Made by a program: the position numbers and the translations under genes. From positions 1-8,289 of the forward strand of contig NZ_CALINL010000007.1 in the NCBI RefSeq assembly GCF_938045225.1: DNA of 8,289 nucleotides. The letters run 5' to 3'. The stretch's first letter is position 1. The number at the start of each line of letters is the position of its first letter. The notes under the pieces were generated by a model. That model searched no databases and was not told the DNA's origin. It saw only the letters and a program-made list of their open reading frames with translations. This DNA is from an uncultured Campylobacter sp. GTDB lineage: Bacteria > Campylobacterota > Campylobacteria > Campylobacterales > Campylobacteraceae. This document shows positions 1-5,432 of this stretch, one piece after another.

Positions 1-2
1 GT

Positions 3-98
3 AGCGCGCTCCACTGGATCAATATCTTGATAACGGCGACGGCTCAGGCTCTGCTAGTTGGCGCATGGTGCGGCGTGGATGACGTGGAGGATGTTTAG
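3..98 (+). CDS. C-terminal end of an unrecognised protein (partial)
   Basis: An open frame runs in from the left edge and ends at TAG (96-98), giving 31 residues that end in ..WCGVDDVEDV. The first two thirds are hydrophobic (HWINILITATAQALLVGAW) and could be a membrane helix or buried helix; the end is acidic. I do not recognise the family. The frame is supported only by being open from the edge and by codon use similar to the GC-richer genes here (GCG, GGC, CTC). It lies upstream of, and in the same direction as, the membrane protein gene, but an AT-rich gap of 164 bp separates them, so an operon is not implied. It could be a chance open frame. Confidence 0.35.
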   Translation, partial: SALHWINILITATAQALLVGAWCGVDDVEDV

Positions 99-187
99 TT
101 AAATCCTGTTGTAAAATTTCATAAAATTAACTAACACAACTTAAATCTAAGTCGTTTTATATAAATATATTTTTAGCAAATAAAAAC

Positions 188-227
188 TATAATAAAAGTA
201 AATTTGGTCTCTTGGATCAAATATAAT
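188..227 (+). promoter_or_regulatory. Candidate sigma-70 -10 boxes upstream of the membrane protein gene
   Basis: Two exact TATAAT hexamers lie at 188-193 and 222-227 in an AT-rich leader (99-262). The second would place a start site near 234, about 29 nt ahead of the GTG at 263. No TTGACA-like -35 box sits at normal spacing. That is usual for Campylobacter housekeeping promoters, which rely on the -10 and T-rich upstream sequence. In DNA this AT-rich TATAAT also arises by chance, so the choice of box is an inference. Confidence 0.45.
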
Positions 228-251
228 CAGTAAATTTTCAAAATTAAGAAA

Positions 252-257
252 AAGGGG
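252..257 (+). promoter_or_regulatory. Ribosome binding site that decides the GTG start at 263
   Basis: AAGGGG lies 5 nt before GTG 263. The nearer ATG at 261 overlaps this start in a different frame (ATGTG) and opens only a 12-codon frame, so the site identifies GTG as the true start of the membrane protein gene. Confidence 0.6.
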
Positions 258-262
258 AACAT

Positions 263-862
263 GTGGAAAATGATAACGAAATTTTTAATAATAAATTAGA
301 GCGCATAAAAGGTTTTGCATTTCTTGCAAATGTATTTTTTATAGCCAGCTTATTTATGGGGAATAGTGAATGGCCAGTCGGAGGCATAGTATTTCGCTTA
401 ATTTGGCTAATACTTATGTATGTTGCCGTTTCAAGGATTGCCAATATCGCCAAATCATCATCTTTGATGACTTTTTATACACTATTTATTTTGGGTATAA
501 TATTTTCAAATCTCATAACTATTCCTGCTTTAGATAACCCAAACATGCCTCTAAATGCCGGTATTGCTTTAGGAGCTTTAAGTATATTATTTTTAATTTG
601 TATGTGGGCATTGATGTTTTTTGAACTCGCTAAGATAACCGGCGTAAAGCTATTTAGATGGTGCATATATGGCTACATTCTTTGTTTTATCGCGCTATCT
701 ACTACCCTTTACATGCTTTTAAACTCATTTTGGATAACCGATGAGATAAGATACGGCTTTGGTATAACTATAATAATATTTGTAATAACACAAATACTTT
801 ACTTTATCTCTTGGAATCGTATAAATATAATTCAAGAAGAGCAGAAAAGCAAAGAGAGCTAA
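263..862 (+). CDS. Five-helix integral membrane protein, function unknown
   Basis: A 199-residue protein with five hydrophobic stretches at about residues 17-33, 40-60, 68-90, 98-122 and 133-154, plus a probable further helix at about 167-185. It has a charged N-terminus (MENDNE) and a lysine/glutamate-rich tail (QEEQKSKES). No catalytic motif, cysteine pair or ligand signature is visible, and I do not recognise the family. It resembles the small lineage-specific membrane proteins common in Campylobacter. The start is GTG at 263, chosen because AAGGGG at 252-257 sits 5 nt upstream. The ATG at 261 is in another frame and stops after 12 codons. Codons are strongly A/T-ending (ATA, TTA, AAT), unlike ppk2 and dsbD next door. 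That could mean a different origin, or only the usual AT bias of hydrophobic codons. It appears to be transcribed alone. Confidence 0.75.
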   Translation: MENDNEIFNNKLERIKGFAFLANVFFIASLFMGNSEWPVGGIVFRLIWLILMYVAVSRIANIAKSSSLMTFYTLFILGIIFSNLITIPALDNPNMPLNAGIALGALSILFLICMWALMFFELAKITGVKLFRWCIYGYILCFIALSTTLYMLLNSFWITDEIRYGFGITIIIFVITQILYFISWNRINIIQEEQKSKES

Positions 863-1110
863 GCTGGCTCGTTAAATTGAATATTTTTAATCATTAAGAC
901 TAAAAAACAAGTCCATTTATGGTTTGAGTTAAATTTTAGCTTAGCTTTGTTCAATTTGCAAAAGAGGCTATTAAATTGAAACGGATAAGTGCCGATTCCG
1001 CCATTCGTATCAAAAAGGTGCAGGACGGCCGAGTCAAATTTGACCTGTTTTGACAAATTCTCGCGAGACTATTCTCCCGCGCCGCACGTCAAATTTGACC
1101 CAAGCTCGCC
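863..1110. other. Intergenic region with palindromic words, no gene seen
   Basis: These 248 bp separate the convergent 3' ends of the membrane protein gene and ppk2. I see no coding frame with a ribosome-binding site. The right half is GC-richer and holds three palindromes: GTCAAATTTGAC at 1033-1044, TCTCGCGAGA at 1059-1068 and a second GTCAAATTTGAC at 1088-1099. The left half is AT-rich. No strong stem followed by a T-run is present, so the terminator for either gene is not evident. Confidence 0.5.
1033..1100. repeat. Repeated 13-bp palindromic word GTCAAATTTGACC
   Basis: GTCAAATTTGACC occurs at 1033-1045 and again at 1088-1100, 55 bp apart in the same orientation. Its first 12 bases are a perfect palindrome. 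TCTCGCGAGA, also a perfect palindrome, lies between them at 1059-1068. Shorter versions (CAAATTTGACC) occur inside dsbD near 3598 and inside thrC near 5625, so the word is at least partly a genome-wide preference. Two full copies in one short gap are still notable. A role as a protein-binding site is speculation. Confidence 0.55.
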
Positions 1111-1920
1111 CTACCCGTTCATCTTGGATAGCTTTTCGTTTTTGAGATTTGCCTCCATTTGGCGTATCTCCTCCTCGCCGCTCCTTACGACGTTTTCGTC
1201 GCACTCAAAGTTTTTGGCGTCTATTTTTTTCGGGTATTTTACGTTTGCTAGGATATGCCTAAAAAGGTTGATGCGAGCCTGTTTTTTGCTGTCTGAGACG
1301 ATGATGGTCCATGGGCAAAACGGCGTGTTTGAAGCTAGCAGCATCGAGTACTTGGCGATGGTGTACTGATCCCAGAGCTCCTGGCTTTTTTCATCCACGG
1401 GAGAAATTTTAAACTGCTTGAGCGGGTCGGTGAGGCGTTCTTTGAAACGCTTTTTTTGCTCCTCTTTTGAAACCGAGAGGTAAAATTTAAAGAAAATGAT
1501 GCCCGAGTTTTTGATCATCTCCTCAAATTTAGGCACCTCGCGCAAAAACTCCTTGTGCTCTTCTTGCGTGCAAAAGCCCATAACGGGCTCGACGCCGGCG
1601 CGGTTGTACCACGAGCGGTCAAAGATCACGATCTCGCCTGCGCTTGGCAAATGAGCGACGTAACGCTGAAAATACCACTGCGAGCGCTCGACGTCGCTCG
1701 GCTTTTCAAGCGCCACGATGCGGCAACCGCGCGGATTTAGATGCTCGGTTAGGCGCTTTATCGAGCCGCCCTTGCCCGCCGCGTCGCGCCCCTCGATGAT
1801 GATGAGTACGCGCAGACCCTGCTCTTTTACGTGATTTTGAAATTTTAAAAGCTCGATTTGTAGCTTTCTAAGCTCGTGCTCGTAGTCGAATTTTACGCTA
1901 TCCGTGCCGTTTTTACTCAC
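1111..1920 (-). CDS. ppk2: Polyphosphate kinase 2 (PPK2 family)
   Basis: A cytoplasmic enzyme that transfers phosphate between inorganic polyphosphate and nucleotides. PPK2 enzymes mostly use polyphosphate to make GTP or ATP from the diphosphate. The 269-residue length and single kinase domain fit a one-domain PPK2. Visible motifs are the Walker A loop GRDAAGKGG (residues 44-52), Walker B and following residues in IVIFDRSWYNRAGVEPVMGF (97-116), a lid-type basic stretch FKERLTDPLKQFKIS (159-173), and WDQYTIAKYSMLL (183-195) typical of the family. The last 25 residues are charged and variable. Translation starts at GTG (1918-1920), supported by AGGAGG six bases upstream. The gene is divergent from dsbD and appears monocistronic. 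Which nucleotide it prefers cannot be read from the sequence. In Campylobacter, polyphosphate metabolism is linked to stress survival. Confidence 0.96.
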   Translation of the reverse strand: MSKNGTDSVKFDYEHELRKLQIELLKFQNHVKEQGLRVLIIIEGRDAAGKGGSIKRLTEHLNPRGCRIVALEKPSDVERSQWYFQRYVAHLPSAGEIVIFDRSWYNRAGVEPVMGFCTQEEHKEFLREVPKFEEMIKNSGIIFFKFYLSVSKEEQKKRFKERLTDPLKQFKISPVDEKSQELWDQYTIAKYSMLLASNTPFCPWTIIVSDSKKQARINLFRHILANVKYPKKIDAKNFECDENVVRSGEEEIRQMEANLKNEKLSKMNG

Positions 1921-1926
1921 TCTAAA

Positions 1927-1932
1927 CCTCCT
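1927..1932 (-). promoter_or_regulatory. Strong ribosome binding site for ppk2 (GTG start)
   Basis: Read on the minus strand this is AAAGGAGGTTTAGAGTG: a full AGGAGG core with 6 nt spacing to GTG 1920. It is the best match to the anti-Shine-Dalgarno sequence in the window and fixes the non-ATG start. Confidence 0.8.
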
Positions 1933-1968
1933 TTGGGTATTTTTAAAATATTACTATCAAATAATTAA

Positions 1969-1982
1969 AATTTAGCTAAAAT
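1969..1982. promoter_or_regulatory. Candidate back-to-back -10 boxes for ppk2 (-) and dsbD (+)
   Basis: The palindrome TTTAGCTAAA (1971-1980) is flanked so that each strand shows a -10-like hexamer next to AGCT: TAAAAT at 1977-1982 on the plus strand and TAAATT at 1974-1969 on the minus strand. The first would give a leader of about 70 nt to the dsbD ATG, the second about 40 nt to the ppk2 GTG. A further plus-strand TAAAAT at 2029-2034 is probably too close to the dsbD ribosome-binding site to be the main promoter. Neither box has a clear -35 element. This is inference from hexamer matches only. Confidence 0.4.
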
Positions 1983-2058
1983 ACGCCTCTTAATTTAACA
2001 TTTAACGCTGACTTTATGGGAGCTTGTGTAAAATACGACAAAAATTTCAAGGAATATT

Positions 2059-3939
2059 ATGATTTTTAGGGTGATTTTTACGGCGATTCTGACTTGCTGC
2101 GCTATGTTTGCCGAACCGCTTTCGGTCAAAGAAGCCTTCGGTCTCACCGCGCACGCCGACGAGCAAAACGTCGAGTTTAGATTTGCCCCCGCGCCAAATA
2201 TCCACGTCTACAAAGACAGCCTAGCAGCGAGCCTAGAGGATAAAATTTTAAACTCGCATCTAAACTTCCCAAAAGGCGAAATTTACGACGAACGCGAGGT
2301 TTATACGAGCCAATTTAGCCTTTTCGTACCGATAAATTTGCTAAAAGGGCTTAGCGGCGGCGAAAATTTCACGCTAAAGCTTGAATACCAAGGCTGTGCC
2401 AAAGACGGCATCTGCTACCAACCGCAAGTACTCAAATTTAGCGTCAAAAAGGGTCTTGGCGGCTACTCGGTCGCACAGATCATAGAGGCCGCCGAGCCTG
2501 ATTTTGTAAGCTCGCAAGCCCCGCTTTCCGAGCAAGACTCCATCGCCGCAAGCCTTAGCAGCGCAAATTTCCTCCTCTCGCTCGCCACGTTTTTTGGCTA
2601 CGGGTTGCTACTCTCGCTCACGCCTTGCATCTTTCCGATGATCCCGATCCTATCATCTATCATCGTCTCAAAACAAGCTAGCAGCACGCATGACGGCAAA
2701 AACGGTGCCGTAAATTTAAGCGCGTCAGACGAAACCTCGGCCAAATTTGATAGCGACAACCAGCACGCTAAAAATGACAAAAACAAAAAATCGCGCGCCG
2801 CGAGCGGCTTTTTCCTATCTCTTATCTACGTTTTTGCGATGGCGTGCGCCTACGCGGTCGCAGGCGTGGCGGCTAGCGTTTTTGGCTCGGGCGTGCAAAG
2901 CGCGCTGCAAACCCCGGCCGTACTGATCGGCTTTAGCCTCGTTTTCGTCGCGCTCGCGCTTTCGATGTTCGGACTTTACGAGCTTCAGATGCCCCTTGCC
3001 ATGCAAAATGCGCTTAGCAAAAAAGCTCAAAGCAAAGGCGGAATAATCGGCGTTTTTGCGATGGGATTTTTATCCGCGCTCATCGCTAGCCCCTGCGTCG
3101 CCGCACCTCTTGCGGGCGCGCTGCTTTACATAGCGCAGAGCGGAAACGCGCTATTTGGCGGGCTTGCGCTATTTACGATGGGGCTTGGCATGGGCGTGCC
3201 GCTACTACTTATCGGTGCGAGCTCGGGTAAAATTTTACCGCGGCCGGGCGCTTGGATGGATAAAATCAAGACGCTTTTTGGCTTTATCATGCTAATAATG
3301 GCGGTTTGGCTGAGCGCGCGCGTGATAGGCGCTACGGCGGAGATACTGCTTTACGGCGTTATCGGCGTGTTTGCTAGCGTATTTTTCGGAGCTTTCGATG
3401 CGACAAGTAGCGAGCAAAGCGGCGGCAAAAAACTACTAAAAGGCACGGCGCTACTAGCCTTTATCTACTCTGTTTTGTTGATCGTGGGCTCATTTTCGGG
3501 TGCGAAATCGGCGCTAAATCCGCTTGAAGGTTTTAAAAATGCAGGCGGCGCGGGCGTAAATTTGAGTAAAAACGAACCGAATTTTATCGCCATCTCAAAT
3601 TTGACCGAACTAGAAAATGCGGTAAAAAGCTCGTCTAAACCCGTGCTTATCGACTTTTATGCAACTTGGTGCGCTAGCTGCAACGAGCTTGACGAGATCA
3701 CTTTTAAAGACGAAGCCGTGCTAAAAAAGATAGAAAATTTTACTCTTTTGCGAGTGGACGTAACGAAAAATAGCAGTGACGATGCGCATATAATGAAAAA
3801 ATTCGGACTCATCGGGCCGCCTGCGATCCTATTTTTCCGTGCAGGTAGCCACATGCAAGACGAGCTAAAAAATGCACGCCTTATCGGCTTTTACCCGCCC
3901 GAAAAGTTTTTAGCCCATCTTGAAAAATTCGGGCTGTGA
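2059..3939 (+). CDS. dsbD: Thiol:disulfide interchange protein DsbD
   Basis: An inner-membrane protein that carries electrons from cytoplasmic thioredoxin to periplasmic thiol proteins such as disulfide isomerases and cytochrome c maturation factors. All three parts of the family are present. After a signal peptide (about residues 1-18) comes the periplasmic N-domain with Cys113 and Cys119 (QGCAKDGICYQP). Next is an eight-helix core (about 171-480) with its redox pair in LTPC (Cys190) and SPCVAAP (Cys346). The C-terminal thioredoxin domain (about 507-626) carries WCASC (Cys538/Cys541). All six redox cysteines are kept. At 626 residues it is longer than E. coli DsbD (565). Much of the excess is a hydrophilic Ser/Asp/Asn/Lys-rich insert at about residues 206-247, in the cytoplasmic loop between helices 1 and 2. 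ATG 2059 follows AAGGAA at 2049-2054. The gene is divergent from ppk2 and seems to stand alone. Confidence 0.96.
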   Translation: MIFRVIFTAILTCCAMFAEPLSVKEAFGLTAHADEQNVEFRFAPAPNIHVYKDSLAASLEDKILNSHLNFPKGEIYDEREVYTSQFSLFVPINLLKGLSGGENFTLKLEYQGCAKDGICYQPQVLKFSVKKGLGGYSVAQIIEAAEPDFVSSQAPLSEQDSIAASLSSANFLLSLATFFGYGLLLSLTPCIFPMIPILSSIIVSKQASSTHDGKNGAVNLSASDETSAKFDSDNQHAKNDKNKKSRAASGFFLSLIYVFAMACAYAVAGVAASVFGSGVQSALQTPAVLIGFSLVFVALALSMFGLYELQMPLAMQNALSKKAQSKGGIIGVFAMGFLSALIASPCVAAPLAGALLYIAQSGNALFGGLALFTMGLGMGVPLLLIGASSGKILPRPGAWMDKIKTLFGFIMLIMAVWLSARVIGATAEILLYGVIGVFASVFFGAFDATSSEQSGGKKLLKGTALLAFIYSVLLIVGSFSGAKSALNPLEGFKNAGGAGVNLSKNEPNFIAISNLTELENAVKSSSKPVLIDFYATWCASCNELDEITFKDEAVLKKIENFTLLRVDVTKNSSDDAHIMKKFGLIGPPAILFFRAGSHMQDELKNARLIGFYPPEKFLAHLEKFGL

Positions 3940-4030
3940 AATTTGTGCGGAGATTTTTACGGTTTTATCCTCAAAATTTTAGATAATTAAAGCTGATTTA
4001 AATTTTGCTCGCTATAATTTCGCCTATCGT
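3940..4030. promoter_or_regulatory. Gap after dsbD with the promoter of the tRNA-Gln gene
   Basis: A perfect TATAAT lies at 4013-4018 in the context GCTCGCTATAATTTCGCC, 12 bp before the first tRNA base, so transcription should start within a few bases of the mature 5' end. No consensus -35 box is at 17 bp; upstream sequence is A/T-rich. The spacing and exact hexamer make this the most convincing promoter in the window. No GC-rich stem with a T-run follows dsbD, so read-through from dsbD into the tRNA is possible. Confidence 0.7.
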
Positions 4031-4104
4031 TACCCTGTAGTTTAGTGGTAGAACTGCTGACTCTGGATCAGCTAACAGAGGTTCGAATCCTTTCAGGGTA
4101 ACCA
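4031..4104 (+). tRNA. tRNA-Gln, anticodon CUG
   Basis: The whole cloverleaf can be drawn. A 7-bp acceptor stem pairs TACCCTG (4031-4037) with CAGGGTA (4094-4100), followed by discriminator A and encoded CCA (4102-4104). The D arm is GTTTAGTGGTAGAAC (4040-4054). The anticodon stem is GCTGA/TCAGC (4056-4060 and 4068-4072) with loop CTCTGGA, giving anticodon CTG (4063-4065). The T arm pairs AGAGG with CCTTT around loop TTCGAAT. CUG reads the CAG glutamine codon. The U1-A72 first pair is a known determinant for tRNA-dependent amidation of Glu-tRNA(Gln) by GatCAB, the route used by Campylobacter, which lacks a normal GlnRS. The gene stands alone between dsbD and a convergent operon. Confidence 0.95.
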
Positions 4105-4300
4105 ACTAATCTCCAAAATCCCAAAAACTCTAAACCTTGATTAAAACAGTTAAGCTATTATGCTTTCGCTGAATTTGCGCTGTCCATCGGCTAAAATTCA
4201 AAATTTCGAGTTATTCCGTGTTGATTTTAAAATAGCATTGAAGCTATGCTTGGTCGAATCATTTACCAAATTTGGTTTCAAGCATGCTATTTAGCGAGCT
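4105..4300. other. Convergent intergenic region between tRNA-Gln and the ygbA-like gene
   Basis: No coding frame is evident in these 196 bp. The right third is highly structured (see the inverted repeat at 4230-4292). The left part is A/C-rich just after the tRNA CCA end and then mixed, with no clear stem plus T-run for ending the tRNA transcript. I saw no att-like copy of the tRNA 3' end, so there is no sign of an integrated element here. Confidence 0.5.
4230..4292 (-). terminator. Imperfect inverted repeat with nested palindrome, possible terminator of the lpxK-ygbA operon
   Basis: AAATAGCAT (4230-4238) is the exact reverse complement of ATGCTATTT (4284-4292). The pairing continues with TGAA (4239-4242) against TTCA (4277-4280), leaving AGC (4281-4283) as a bulge. 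The loop contains the perfect palindrome ACCAAATTTGGT (4265-4276). The stem starts 9 bp beyond the stop of the minus-strand ygbA-like gene, and on that strand it ends in TTTTAAAAT, a poor T-tract. The position suits a terminator for the operon, but the long loop and low GC make it a weak intrinsic one. It could instead be an mRNA 3'-end stabiliser or a protein site. Confidence 0.4.
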
Positions 4301-4666
4301 CTACTCCGCCGTCTTTGAAAATGTAAATATCTTTTTAAGCTTTACAAGGCCGAGCTTCATGCCGCTATATCTCATTATCTTTGCCATCTGCGTCCATCTA
4401 GGCTTTTCGTAGCATGGATGCGGGCACTTGCGGCAGCTTGGCTTGATATCGTGCGAACAGGCCAAAAGCCGCTCGTGAGCGTAGAAAAACAGCTGATCGC
4501 ACTCGGCGCAAAGCTGCGCTTGGACGCTATGATTTAGATTTTCGCCCTTATAAATTAGCTCCAAATTTATCTCGCGTCTTGGCTCTAGCGCATGTTTGTC
4601 GCCGCAGTATGTTTGCAAAAATTTCGCCAGAGTCGTGACCTGTTCGGTAAATTTCTCATTTGTCAT
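4301..4666 (-). CDS. ygbA: YgbA-like protein (nitrous oxide-stimulated promoter family)
   Basis: A small cytoplasmic cysteine-rich protein of 121 residues. I assign it to the YgbA family by the pattern of a single Cys near the N-terminus (Cys21), LCAECDQLFFYAHERLLAC (Cys53, Cys56, Cys70), CRKCPHPCY (Cys78, Cys81, Cys85) and the following IMRYSGMKLGL (97-107). The seven spaced cysteines suggest metal or iron-sulfur binding, which is inference. In enteric bacteria ygbA is part of the nitric-oxide-responsive NsrR regulon and helps growth under nitrosative stress; the exact biochemistry is not established. ATG 4666 is preceded by AAAGGA (4675-4680 on the plus strand) with 8 nt spacing. It is the last gene of the minus-strand block, 46 bp after kdsB. 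Nothing resembling an NsrR operator is visible in that gap, so it may simply follow the operon. Confidence 0.8.
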   Translation of the reverse strand: MTNEKFTEQVTTLAKFLQTYCGDKHALEPRREINLELIYKGENLNHSVQAQLCAECDQLFFYAHERLLACSHDIKPSCRKCPHPCYEKPRWTQMAKIMRYSGMKLGLVKLKKIFTFSKTAE

Positions 4667-4712
4667 GCATTTTTCCTTTAGGCAAATTTACCAAATTTCG
4701 GGGCTTTGGGCG

Positions 4713-5432
4713 TTAATCTAACTCAATTCCAAATTTCTCTCGCGCCCTTTGCAGATCCTCCTCGCAGTCGATACCGATGCTGTCGCTTTGCACTTCGAGC
4801 ATGAGGATTTTCTCGCCGTTTGATAGAGCGCGCAGTTGCTCTAGTTTTTCGGTATTTTCGAGCGTCGAAGGCGCAAAGGAGCAAAATCTTTTTAAATTTG
4901 CCGCGCTATAGCCGTAGATGCCCAGATGTGCCTTGTATGCGTCAAACGGTGCGCGGTCAAACGGGATGCGCGAGCGAGAAAAATAAAGCGCGTAGCCAGC
5001 GTCGTCGGTCACTACTTTGACCAGGTTTTTATCGTCCGCTAGCTCGCTGCCGACAAATTTAAAGCACGAAAACATAAATGCTCTCTCCGCGTTTTTCTCG
5101 CAAAATTCTCTAAATTTGACGATATTTTCAGGCTCGATAAAGGGCTCGTCGGCCTGCACGTTTATGATGATCTCGCTATCTTTGACGCCAAGCATGCCCG
5201 CAGCTTCGTTGATGCGGTCGGTTCCGCTTTGATGCGCCCGGCTCGTCATCACGGCTTTAAAGCCGAATTTTTGCGCGATCTGCACCACGCCCTCGTCGTC
5301 TGCGGCTATCACGACCTCGTCAGCCGCGCTCACCCTGCGCGCCGTAGCGACGAACATCGGAACGCCGTTTATCTCGCGTAAAATTTTATTAGGCATTCGC
5401 GTCGAAGCGAGCCTTGCCGGGATGATAATCAT
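4713..5432 (-). CDS. kdsB: 3-deoxy-manno-octulosonate cytidylyltransferase (CMP-Kdo synthetase)
   Basis: A cytoplasmic enzyme that activates Kdo with CTP to CMP-Kdo, the donor used to build the inner core of lipopolysaccharide or lipooligosaccharide. The protein has 239 residues, close to the family norm (about 240-250). Family motifs in order are the nucleotide-binding start IIIPARLASTRMPNK (2-16), NVQADEPFIEP (91-101, where E. coli has VQGDEP), YFSRSRIPFDR (150-160), HLGIYGYS (169-176), LENTEKLEQLRAL (191-203) and IGIDCEEDLQRAR (219-231). The Gly-to-Ala change in VQADEP is conservative. Its ATG overlaps the thrC TGA in the tetranucleotide ATGA (5429-5432), so translation is probably coupled. 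Together with lpxK in the same block it serves lipid A-Kdo synthesis. Confidence 0.97.
   Translation of the reverse strand: MIIIPARLASTRMPNKILREINGVPMFVATARRVSAADEVVIAADDEGVVQIAQKFGFKAVMTSRAHQSGTDRINEAAGMLGVKDSEIIINVQADEPFIEPENIVKFREFCEKNAERAFMFSCFKFVGSELADDKNLVKVVTDDAGYALYFSRSRIPFDRAPFDAYKAHLGIYGYSAANLKRFCSFAPSTLENTEKLEQLRALSNGEKILMLEVQSDSIGIDCEEDLQRAREKFGIELD

Noticed and set aside
261..299. ATG at 261 as the start of the first complete gene
   Set aside because: It opens only 12 codons before TAG. GTG at 263 gives the 199-residue membrane protein and has a properly spaced AAGGGG.
856..870. GAGC/GCTC hairpin as a terminator after the membrane protein gene
   Set aside because: It has only 4 bp, overlaps the stop codon and has no T-run directly after it.
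989..1369. A 126-codon plus-strand open frame opposite the 3' end of ppk2
   Set aside because: It lacks a ribosome-binding site, has unnatural composition (Ser/Arg/Phe-rich) and lies mostly antisense to a clear PPK2 coding frame.
2095..2100. Cys13-Cys14 in the DsbD signal region as a lipoprotein site
   Set aside because: The residues before it (AILTCC) do not fit a lipobox, and DsbD is not a lipoprotein; a normal signal peptide is simpler.
4105..4300. A tRNA-associated integration site or insertion-sequence remnant next to tRNA-Gln
   Set aside because: No direct repeat of the tRNA 3' end, no integrase or transposase fragment and no target duplication were seen; the inverted repeat is short and internal.
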